From Diphasiastrum complanatum (lineage: Eukaryota > Streptophyta > Lycopodiopsida > Lycopodiales > Lycopodiaceae): a stretch of 64,000 nucleotides of DNA. The stretch is taken from positions 40,761,929 to 40,825,928 of the forward strand of contig CM055104.1 in NCBI GenBank assembly GCA_029204225.1, in the 5' to 3' direction. The stretch's first letter is position 1, and the number at the start of each line of letters is the position of its first letter. This document shows positions 45,581 to 54,949 of the stretch, one piece after another. Position numbers and translations under genes: made by a program. The notes below the pieces were generated by a model. That model was given only the letters and a program-made list of their open reading frames with translations. It was not told the origin of the DNA and made no database searches.

Positions 45581-45695
45581 GGTCCAAAATCATGTTGTCG
45601 GTCTTTCGTTTTCAAGATGTTCATTATTTAACGATTTTTTCTTTAAGGCTGAGCATAAGAAATCTAACAACCTGAACCAAAACCAAACCGATATC

Positions 45696-45766
45696 TGAGA
45701 GCGGATGGACGCGTGTGAATAAAAATGGAAAGCAGGTAGGTTACTTTGGACGCGCTAAATTGATAC
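45696..45766. repeat. 71-bp palindromic module, degenerate copy B0
   Basis: A 'gcggatggacgcg' left arm and a 'gcgctaaattgatac' right arm are spaced as in the clear copies. More decayed than the others. Confidence 0.5.
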
Positions 45767-46147
45767 CGCATGGAAGTAGAGAACGATAGGAACTTTGAGC
45801 AAAAAAAATTTAAGCGTCGTCCATCTGTATATATAGTACAAATTCAAAATGATTGCATACATAATGGTTTCAAATTCCGAGGCTCGGATTATAGTGATCA
45901 TTACTTTGAGATATTCAGAGACTTGTCAATCAAATCCAATTAAATATTCATTGGTCATCAAAATGATTAGTTGATATGGCTAATGACGACCGTAATGACG
46001 GAAACACATGGTAATGTAAATATGAAAAAGTATGGTCACATCTACAATTAATTTCTGAAATTGAGAAGGTTATGCTATAAATATCTAACATTTTTTGATA
46101 TCCAATCATCATAATTTCAAAAAATTACAATGGCCAGTATTTCATCC

Positions 46148-46218
46148 AATAGCGAATCGACGCGCATATACTACATGTGTAAACCAGAGAGGCTATTCTC
46201 GCGTGTTGAACCGATATT
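46148..46218. repeat. 71-bp palindromic module, copy B1
   Basis: AATAGCGAATCGACGCGC at the left and GCGTGTTGAACCGATATT at the right, spanning exactly 71 bp. Confidence 0.8.
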
Positions 46219-46230
46219 GGGGGTCACTAT

Positions 46231-46310
46231 GAATGATCAAAGCTGTCTCGATAGATTCTATTTAGCTTTGGACTGTATGAAGAATCTTCCAAAGCAAGCT
46301 TTGATCATTC
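46231..46310. repeat. hairpin between modules, copy 1
   Basis: GAATGATCAAAGCT at 46231-46244 and its perfect reverse complement at 46297-46310. Further pairing (AGATTCT with AGAATCT) lies inside, giving a stem-loop of about 80 nt. Confidence 0.8.
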
Positions 46311-46360
46311 AAAATGCAATCCAATAATTTCGACAATTTTCAAAAATCTTTTTTTCCTGC

Positions 46361-46431
46361 AATAGCGATTCGACGCGCGCAGTCCAAGTGAAAAATCTCT
46401 TTCTTCTCCCAAGTGTGCTGATCCGATATAT
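46361..46431. repeat. 71-bp palindromic module, copy B2
   Basis: AATAGCGATTCGACGCGC ... GTGCTGATCCGATAT, spanning 71 bp. Arms inverted with a few mismatches. Confidence 0.75.
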
Positions 46432-46462
46432 GAGACGCACTGGAAATATATTGGAACGCGTT

Positions 46463-46546
46463 ATGAACCATTAAAGCTTGCCTTGACAGATTTTTTTTAG
46501 CTTTGGATGTATGAGAAATCTCCCGAAGCAAGCTTTGATGATTCAT
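46463..46546. repeat. hairpin between modules, copy 2
   Basis: ATGAACCATTAAAGCTT (46463-46479) pairs with 46530-46546 at 15 of 17 positions. The internal sequence resembles hairpin copy 1, so module plus hairpin forms a composite repeat of about 200 bp. Confidence 0.7.
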
Positions 46547-46556
46547 AATGCATTCC

Positions 46557-46627
46557 AATAGGGAATCACCGCGCGAAGTCCAAGTTGAATTTTTTTTTTT
46601 GTGTCGGGCGCGCTAATCCGATATTTG
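46557..46627. repeat. 71-bp palindromic module, copy B3
   Basis: AATAGGGAATCACCGCGC ... CGCGCTAATCCGATATT, about 71 bp, with a poly-T run in the loop. Confidence 0.7.
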
Positions 46628-46641
46628 ATTCGTCATACTGG

Positions 46642-46712
46642 AGTATCACATCAACGCGCGTCTATTTGATCTATTCCGGTGAAGCACTTCTCCTCTCGCG
46701 TGGAATCGATAT
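46642..46712. repeat. 71-bp palindromic module, copy B4
   Basis: AGTATCACATCAACGCGC ... CGCGTGGAATCGATAT, spanning 71 bp. Last copy before gene B, ending about 130 bp before the ancestral-looking ATG at 46841. Confidence 0.7.
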
Positions 46713-46878
46713 CGGCTCTTTCAAAATGCTCCGCCTTATGAAAATGTTCCGAATAAACAATTATCTCAAAAGAAAAAATTTCACCTTTACGGTGCTTAAA
46801 TAGGACAAGAGTCTGTAATAATTGTCCTCGTATGATAAAGATGGCAACTAGAAATCTGGCAATGAGGCCTTGGAGGCC

Positions 46879-47608
46879 ATGATTGAAAAATCTAAAGCCT
46901 ATGAAACAACTTTGCCTATAGAGGAGAAATTTTTGGAATTCCAAAAAAAATATCCCCCAAGGACTCGGTATATCCCCTCCGAAAATGTAGAGGCCATTGG
47001 AGGACATGACATTAGCAGAGCAAACGTCGTTGAATACAATGATTATGATTTGGTACGTAGATATTATACTGGTATTGATATTGTTCAGTTTTCTTACTTT
47101 AAACAATGTTAAAGTATGAGTTTGCAGTGTTATGTATTATTCTAAATTTATTTTCTTTACTCATTTACAGGATGCTATTGAAATAGATGCCTTTGGTATG
47201 AGACAAGGAGGCGTCCGATGTATATCACCCGAGAGAAAGGATGTGTCTCTATCTCATTATTTGAAAAACTTTCAAAATAATGAGATTTGTATATATCATT
47301 CATCTTTTAATCCACATGCTACCACCATCATTATGGCCATCAAATCATTATCAGTTTGTTTAGGAGGCCATATGTACGCAAGAGAAACATATCAAATAAT
47401 TTTTGTGAAAAGAGATTTGACAATTAAAATATTGGGTTATACTCCCAATGAGACTACAAAAAGATCATCTGCAATGGCCCTTTATTCGGGTTACATTGAT
47501 ATGAGCAAAAATAAAAATTTAGAATTTTTGGATCCATATGAAAGGAAATTCTTCCTTTATGACAATACCATCCGGCTGAATCTTGAAGAGTATGATGATG
47601 ATAATTAA
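46879..47608 (+). CDS. small intact two-exon gene B of the candidate transposon
   Basis: Exons 46879-47052 and 47171-47608 join in phase (donor GTACGT, acceptor TTTACAG) and give about 203 residues from the ATG at 46879. The protein reads IEKSKAYETTLPIEEKFLEF, KKYPPRTRYIPSENVEAIGG, then in exon 2 DAIEIDAFGMRQGGVRCISP and ICIYHSSFNPHATTIIMAIK, ending in an acidic EEYDDDN tail. No family is recognised. An upstream ATG at 46841 opens MATRNLAMRPWRP in another frame, similar to the start of gene A, so a one-base indel may have moved the start. The gene converges on the transposase-like gene, 160 bp apart. Confidence 0.5.
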
Positions 47609-47769
47609 ACAATTTTATGTAATAGATTTTCGATATATTACAAGGATCTCTCTTTTGTTATGAATTTGAATGCCTTTCAAAAAATTGTAACATTTGGCGA
47701 GTTTTTAGCTTGATATCTAAATTGTGCTCTTCTGTAAAACCACTGAAAAAGTTGAACTAAATATTTATT

Positions 47770-50304
47770 TCATGAATTGTGTCCTCCATGATTTGTAGCT
47801 CTATGAAATGCTCCTCTCGCTTGCCAATGAGATTTTTCCATGCCTTGTGATGACCAGATACTTAAGCTCCCATATTCCTTTGCAAAATAAGTTGCATGAT
47901 GAAGAAGGATGTGCTGCAAACAAGAGTTTTGATTAGTTACATCAGTAGAAAAAAATATAAGCCTGAATGAGATAAGTACCAGATAATGATATAGATTAAC
48001 ACAATGTAATGTGTAACGTTGTCTTTTCTCCAACCATCATGTACAGATTTTACAAATGTCGTGCAATGATTTTGCAAATTCCTCATATCTTTCTTTCCTG
48101 ATTACACCTATGAGTTTGTCTAAGTTGGTCCACACTTGTCCCTTTTCCACTCGATTACTTCCTTCTAGTGTTCGTGTGGCTTAAACAATTTCTCTCCAAA
48201 TTTTATATCTGACACTTGATTCTTTGCATGTGTGATTGGATAAGAATCTTCTTGCTTTAGAATCTCCAATTGATGGCTTATTATGAACGTTTCCTTTTTT
48301 TCCAGAGAGTCTGTCACTTTTTTCAATCGTGACATTCCCTTTATGTAAACTTGCATTTGACAGAACTATTTCCAACCTCCTAATTGTTGCTTTAGCCACA
48401 GACTCCGATTCATGATTCCATGCTAGGAGAATGTGCAGGTAAATAAGTTGTTCAATAATACGAACCTCAGCATGCAATGTGCATATGTGAATATTTTTTA
48501 ATGGAATTGGCAGAACACTTTTCATATTTGGATCTTCAACTTCTCGTGTTGGGCCAGTGTTTGATTGTCCCAAATTCATATTGTAGCAATCCTTCATGCA
48601 ATAAGGACATGGATGCTTTGATGTTGCCCCATGAGAAACATGATACATACATTTTAATGTTTTCAAATCCCTTGCAAGGTGCCATTGGATTTGAAAACTT
48701 TCATGGTTTTCAATTGTAAATTTCTCACCCTCCAAATGTCTCTTTATAATCTCGTCATAATTTGTTCTTGAAAATATCCATGAAAGTTTTTTATGGTCCT
48801 CTTTCAAGACCTATAGAGAAGCAAGTAACGCATGGAATGTCAATAAAAAATGACAATGTATGAAATGTTAATAACGATACTTTAAATGAAAATTAAAATG
48901 TATACCTAGAATGCTGCCAACCACCATATGTGATTATCCGATTGAACACTAAACGTTCGATCATTTGTATTTGAAATTTTGTTCATCAAAGTGACACTCA
49001 CTCATTCCAACTTTTGACCTTTGATGATTTTAGATTCATCCAATTTTATTACAATAATGATCTTTCCATTTACTTGATGTTTGTCTAGTTTATAGAATCG
49101 AATAATGTATTTTAGAATATTTTCAATATCAAGAAAAATATTATTGTAGTCGTTGTAATTGAGCTCACCATATTCTGATTTGTATAATTCAGTTATATGA
49201 AGTGGTTGGCCAACTACTTCGAACATTCCATCATTATAATAATTTTTTGCTAATCTTACCCGATATGGATGCAAAAGATAAGTTTTCTTCACCATCACTT
49301 GAGAGAAAACTTCTTTAACTATTCTAAGAAAAGTAGAATAAGCATTTTTGCTAATTCCAGAAACATCACATGCACCCACAATCACATTTGCATCCAAGTA
49401 TGATTGAACCTTAATCAAAACAGTCTGCAATTTCATTTTTCATTTTTTCAAACCGAGCATTTTTCATCATTTCCTTTGTTGATTTTCTTGGTGAAACATG
49501 ACTTGAAGATGATCCAATGAATGAACGACCTGTTAAATAGTTCTCTGCCACCAAACATGATTTGCAACAAACATATGAAACTCAAATTATGTTTATTAAA
49601 TAAATAATCCATGTTATCAAGTGCAAATCAAACTTAAATGACATATATAAATCAAATAAACAGTTTACATGACAACATACTTGAATGCTCAATTTTTTTT
49701 TCTTCTGATTGCCGCTATGTGTAGATAAGTCATCAATATTCTTCATCGGTACTCTCTTTCTTTTCCTCTTCATCATTGCCTTATTGATAACTTTTATATC
49801 AACAGCAGATTTTAAACTCTCGGATCGCAACTTTTTCATGGATTCCAACAATTCTTGGTTTAATCCCCAAAGAGTAGTGACTGTAGCATTCAACTCTAAC
49901 ATAACATTCTTGAGTGCATTGTTTTCAGCACTAGTGTGTTGCACATAATGAAGCAATTGTTGATTTGCACGTTGCAATTGTTGATTAGCAAACTGTAATT
50001 GTTGATTAAGACAAGATATGCTATGCATTCCAATATCACACAACCTTTGACAGTATCCAAGTAATCCGCTATTTCCTTCACATACAAATTTGAGAAGATG
50101 AGTTACGGACTTAAGACCTGGACACAAATTGGTAGCTGGATCATTAGAATAAATTGATCAATCCACCCACAAATCTATATTCATATGATTATTCATTCTC
50201 AAATCTCTAACTATTGTAGCAGCATTCTCTACAACTTTCGAATTTTTCTTAATAATTGGAGTGCATTCCATAGGAAGAGCAACATGCAGATGGAACATTG
50301 CCAT
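47770..50304 (-). pseudogene. transposase-like gene of the candidate transposon, four exons, broken
   Basis: Exons 50304-49681, 49544-48906, 48810-47980 and 47913-47770 have good splice signals. Exon 1 encodes a coiled coil of NQQLQ repeats and a basic MKRKRKR stretch. Exon 2 has GACDVSGISKNAYSTFLRIV and IIIVIKLDESK (a first catalytic-type Asp). Exon 3 has QWHLARDLKTLKCMYHVSHG (second Asp) followed by ATSKHPCPYCMKDC, a zinc motif. Exon 4 has YGSLSIWSSQGMEKSHWQAR with a Glu in a third catalytic-type position, ending NHGGHNS. Breaks: TGA at 50158-50160, a frameshift near 49425, TGA at about 49002, TAG at 48906-48908, TAA at 48181-48183 and TGA at 48037-48039. This D...D...E layout with a CPxC insert is not one I can assign to a standard plant superfamily. 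Confidence 0.5.
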
Positions 50305-50697
50305 TGTTGGAAGCTACAATCCGTAAATGCTTCAAACTACAGTAAATCAACATAAATAGATCTAGCATACATTACTTTTGTAATGTTTATGTCGCGTTGA
50401 AAAATAGTCCCACCTCATATTTCACCTATAAGCAACAGTGATTTCAAAAGTTCTGCTACTCCCGCTTCAGTTTTTGCATTGAGCACACCAAGATTTTCAG
50501 TCTTAAAGCTCTAGTCCCGAATTTTGGAGCGAGCATGAAGAGAAGTTATTACATCTTATGCTTAACTAACTATTGTCTGAAGTTAACCATACCAGTTAAA
50601 CGTCGGGCAAGGTCGAAAACTCGGAAAACGGCCACCAGAAGTTACCGGTTCGCATTCTCTCTCAACGTAACATCTCTCTAAAGTGAAATTTTTTAGT

Positions 50698-50711
50698 GGG
50701 CCCATATTGAG
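50698..50711 (-). repeat. right inverted terminus of the candidate transposon
   Basis: Reversed, reads CTCAATATGGGCCC, 13 of 14 equal to 39586-39599. The copia C gag coding region begins within about 50 bp to its right. Confidence 0.55.
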
Positions 50712-50759
50712 CCCATATTTTTCCTAATGCACATCTTTCGCTGCCATAGCTCGCTCCTG

Positions 50760-51379
50760 CTCTTCCTCTTGATGGGAAGATTCTATAGTATGGGCCTTGT
50801 CTTTGTTTTTGTTCTTGGGATTGTATCAACAATCAAATGTTGAGTGTCCCTTCTTCTTGCAATGATTGCAGACGTTGTTGGGATTTCCCCAACAATTCTT
50901 CTCTAAGTGCCATTTCCTTTTGCAGTAATTGCATACCGCAAGCGGCCTTGAGCTGCGTTCTTGCTTGGGCTTTGCTTCTTTCTTCTGACAAAAGATGCTT
51001 GGTCTTCACTGACTTGAGAATCAGTATGATCTCTCATGATGACTTCATCTGCTATAGTTTTAACAGCACCACTTAATGTCATATTAGGCGTCCTCATGAG
51101 TATTGACCTCAGGCTGTAGTAGGCGGATGGTAGAGTTCTTATGAAATGTAAGAACTGTTGCTCCGGCGGAATAGCATGATTCTGATTTGCAGCTGCTACT
51201 TGATCGAAGATGGCCTTCATCTTCTCAACATGCTTGTCTAGGTCATTTCCATCCCATTTCATCTTCAGAAGTTGGTTGTCGAGATGCAAGATCTTTGCAC
51301 TTGTCATGCGCTCATGTTTGGCTTGTAGCCTTTCCCACATGCTTCTCCCTTTTTGTCTTTTTCGCGAAAAACCCGACAA
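50760..51379 (-). pseudogene. host copia (copia C) gag, C-terminal half
   Basis: Frame reads SMWERLQAKHERMTSAKILH, then MKAIFDQVAAANQNHAIPPE, FIRTLPSAYYSLRSILM and DQASFVRRKKQSP. After a frame change it carries two consecutive CCHC knuckles (CNYCKRKWHLEKNC and CNHCKKKGHSTFDC). Domain order requires a protease next, and one lies 11 kb to the left at 39570. The N-terminal half is not upstream on this strand but appears on the opposite strand at 52492. Confidence 0.8.
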
Positions 51380-52266
<887 letters not shown>

Positions 52267-52278
52267 TGGTATCAGAGC
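52267..52278 (+). other. primer binding site of the plus-strand copia
   Basis: TGGTATCAGAGC directly after the LTR end; complementary to initiator tRNA-Met. Confidence 0.9.
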
Positions 52279-52491
52279 ATTCCATTCTTATATTAGAGCA
52301 ATTTCACTACTTTATCTGATTCCAATATGATATCAGAGCGAAAGCTCTAATACTTGATATCTTTCACGATATCAAATTGATATTATACTCCTCAGTTCTT
52401 TTCAACCTTTCAGTATCACAGAATTAATTTCCTATTGTTGGCATTACCACATCTTAGTGTCATCGATACAATTGGTAGACTAAGTTCCAGA

Positions 52492-53690
52492 TGGATTCTC
52501 AAAGTAAAGCTGGCCTTATCGCAGACAAGCTGAATGGATCCAATTATCATTTGTGGAAATTTAAGATGAAGACCTTGCTAATCGCCAACGAATTATGGGT
52601 AAAGAAGTAAAACTTGAAGGCGATGACTCAAAGTGGAAATCGAAGGAACTAAGAGTTTTGTCGACAACGGAGAGCGGTCCAGTAGATGATGTGGCACATC
52701 GTGCGCGCCTGCAGGCCGCATGCGGGATTCCATCCCCACCGCCTACTAGCCACCCACCATAATTTTTCTTTGACCCCAAAAGGGCTGGTACTAGGGGACA
52801 AGGGTACATAGTCTACAATGAGCTTATATGTGGGTTTTGTTATAGTCTCCATTTGCTTATGGGACAGATGCACTCTTTTTGGTGCCTTTTCGGACGCAGC
52901 TGTGCGTAGCTTGCATCCTCCAACACCCCCACTCAAGCGAGCACAAGGCGAAGGTAATTCCCACTTGCTCGTTCAGGACCAGTACACTTGCTCTGATACC
53001 AGCACAGATTTTTGTCGGCAGCAGAGAGCGGTTCAATAGATGATGTGGCACATCGTGCGCGCTTGCAGGCCACGTGTGAGATTCCATCCTCACCCCCTAG
53101 CCACCCGCCATCATTCTCCTTTGGCCCCAAAAGGGCTGGTACCAGGGGACAAGGGTACATTGTCTACAATGAGCTTATACGTGGGTTCTGTTATAGTCTC
53201 CATATGCTTATGGGACAAATGCACTCTTTTTGGTGCCTTTTCGGACGCAGCCGCTTTGTGCGTAGCTTGCATCCTCCAACACCCCCACCCAAGCAAGCAC
53301 AGGGCGAAGGTAATCCCCACTTGCTCGTTCAGGACCAGAACACTTGCTCTGATACCAACTCAGAGTTTTGTTGGTAGTGGAGAGTGGTCTAGTAGATGAT
53401 GTGGCACATCGTGCGCGCCTGCATGCCACGTGCGAGATCCCATCCCCACCACCTAGCCACTCGCCATCATTCCCCTTTGACCCCAAAAGGGCTGGTACCA
53501 GGGGACAAGGGTACATTGTCTACAATGAGCTTATTTGTGGGTTCTGTTATAGTCTCCATTTGCTTATGGGACAAATGCACTTTTTTTGGTGCCTTTTTCG
53601 GATGCAGCCGCTTTGTGCGTAGCTTGCATCCTCCAACAGTTTTGGCTTTAGCTATAGCAGGCAGTGTCAAGGATGCGAAAGCGTGCCTTT
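52492..53690 (+). pseudogene. plus-strand copia gag N-terminal half, split by a TRIM
   Basis: The ATG at 52492 opens MDSQSKAGLIADKLNGSNYH, then LWKFKMKTLLIANELW. After a small frame change it reads EGDDSKWKSKELRVL up to 52658. It resumes after the TRIM insertion with LALAIAGSVKDAKAC to about 53690. This is the standard N-terminal copia gag, and it stops just where the minus-strand gag at 51379 (GRSMWERLQ...) begins. The two halves therefore look complementary. Confidence 0.7.
52659..53638 (-). mobile_element. TRIM retrotransposon with three tandem LTRs
   Basis: Structure LTR-internal-LTR-internal-LTR. LTRs are 52659-52925 (267 bp), 53013-53281 (269 bp) and 53369-53638 (270 bp), with TG...CA ends. 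Both internal parts are 87 bp. Each internal part holds a PBS on the minus strand (52990-53001 and 53346-53357, TGGTATCAGAGC). A purine tract GGGTGGGGG/GAGTGGGGG lies immediately before the next LTR. GTTT flanks the whole at 52655-52658 and 53639-53642. No coding capacity. Open frames across it on both strands are artefacts. Confidence 0.9.
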
Positions 53691-53694
53691 TCCT

Positions 53695-53900
53695 GCGCCT
53701 GTCACATTTTTCGAAAAATGCAAAAATTGCGAAGGTCGGTAAATTTGCATATACCTGAACATTCTAATTCTACGAGAAACTTCGACAAATGCAAAAAACC
53801 CAAAGGTTGCAGGTGAAAAATGTGCTAAGTCATGTTTTGGCTCAGTTCGGGTTTTCTTGACAATGCAAAAAGTGCAAAAAATCCAACAATATATTTGGTA
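53695..53900. repeat. degenerate TGCAAAAAACCCAAAGG-type repeat
   Basis: Words such as 'aaaatgcaaaaa', 'aacccaaaggttgc' and 'gcgaaggt' recur. They resemble the repeat at 45215-45580 and a short piece at 51360-51380, so the family occurs at both edges of the inverted copia segment. Confidence 0.5.
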
Positions 53901-53904
53901 TTAA

Positions 53905-54590
53905 GTTTTTCAGCCTGCGAACCTGCACACTAATTCTGATTGAAAGAACAATCTCATTTACCTATCAAAACTACAGTACACACATAAAATGGCACTCACA
54001 TTTACATGCACAATAGAAAAACCTGACAAGAATGATGTACCAACTCAAAAGATTTTGTGGGAAGAGAGTATAAAGCTTGTCGCATTTCGTCATACAAGTC
54101 CTTCATCTTTCTTCTCTATCTTTCTTACTTACTCTCTCTCGCTCTCTGTGCACTTCGTAGGCACATTTATATTTATATCATTTTCTTCTAAGTCAATCTT
54201 GTAAACTAATGGCTACGCTAATGTTGGTTAGTTGTAGCTGTCTACTTCCATTGGAACAGACTATATTTGTGGCCATCTTTCTCTGTGAGATCAGACTATG
54301 CTGCATGGAACTTTAGGGATGAAGGAAAGTGACGTTTAGTCTTTAATTCATATTTTTAAAACATGGCTTAAAATTTTTTTCAACCTTAACGGCTACCAAA
54401 AAATCCAAAAAACAAGCTCTTAGAATGCATACAAGGCCCAAAACATATCCAAACAACGTCAAAGCTCGACGGAACGAAATGAAAAGTTGTTCATAGCCAT
54501 CAAACCATAAATACTAAGCTATCCAAGCACATCAACAAGAAATTTAAACCAACCAAACTTAAGTTAAAGTGACCTTATTTACAATGATCG
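53905..54590. other. no gene recognised
   Basis: Short frames only. The right part lies in the internal position of the element whose PBS is at 54593, but carries no recognisable gag. Confidence 0.35.
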
Positions 54591-54592
54591 GT

Positions 54593-54605
54593 GGCTCTGA
54601 TACCA
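54593..54605 (-). other. primer binding site of a decayed LTR element
   Basis: Minus strand TGGTATCAGAGCC two bases from a TGTTAG/CTAACA LTR end at 54608. Confidence 0.7.
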
Positions 54606-54607
54606 GA

Positions 54608-54944
54608 TGTTAGCATCCCTATTGTCGAATCCAATCATTGGTAAGACATCATTGATCAGGTGACGACCATCCATCCATATAGGTATTGCCAGCTCTCCCC
54701 CGTGCATTGGAGCTACAGACCACCAATGAGCAAGCTTAGATCTTCGATAAGCTATGGTGTCCCATACCGCCATACCTTGCCCTCGACCCTTGCCAGAGAT
54801 GGTACTTTGAATGAACACTCAGGGACAGTTCGTATTAGAATCAGACTAGTGCAATCTCCTAACTCTTAACCACCTAAGGTAGAGTCAATGGTTATATGTG
54901 TTTGGTTCAAAGACAACTACTCGTTGCCAAGTGAGACATACATT
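54608..54944 (-). mobile_element. LTR remnant
   Basis: Begins TGTTAGCATCC on the plus strand beside the PBS. The far border is tentative, at a '...gagaca' near 54944. The element runs leftward. No coding remnant was recognised. Confidence 0.45.
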
Positions 54945-54949
54945 ACTTG

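Larger units (their letters stand above)
39576..50711. mobile_element. candidate large DNA transposon of unrecognised type
   Basis: An 11.1-kb block interrupts copia C between gag and protease. Near its ends, CTCAAAATGGGCCC (39586-39599) and the reversed CTCAATATGGGCCC (50711-50698) match at 13 of 14 positions. Both termini are preceded at the same distance by a TAGG. A possible 8-bp flanking duplication, ATGTGCAT/ATGTTCAT on the minus strand, differs at one base, with an 11-bp filler on one side. Inside are two convergent gene pairs, palindromic 71-bp modules and a nested copia (42.3-45.2 kb). Borders are by eye. Two small genes are intact, while the protease-like and transposase-like genes are broken. 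Confidence 0.6.

Noticed and set aside
46231-46310. Hairpin considered as a known plant microRNA precursor
   Set aside because: The stem does not match any conserved plant microRNA I recognise, and related hairpins recur as part of a repeat array.
46651-47106. 151-residue minus-strand frame
   Set aside because: Antisense to the spliced, in-phase gene B and crosses its intron; Phe/Ile-rich shadow.
52561-53758. Several overlapping open frames with repeated peptides on both strands
   Set aside because: They follow the three LTRs of a TRIM element, which is non-coding; the peptide repeats reflect the 355-bp DNA repeat.
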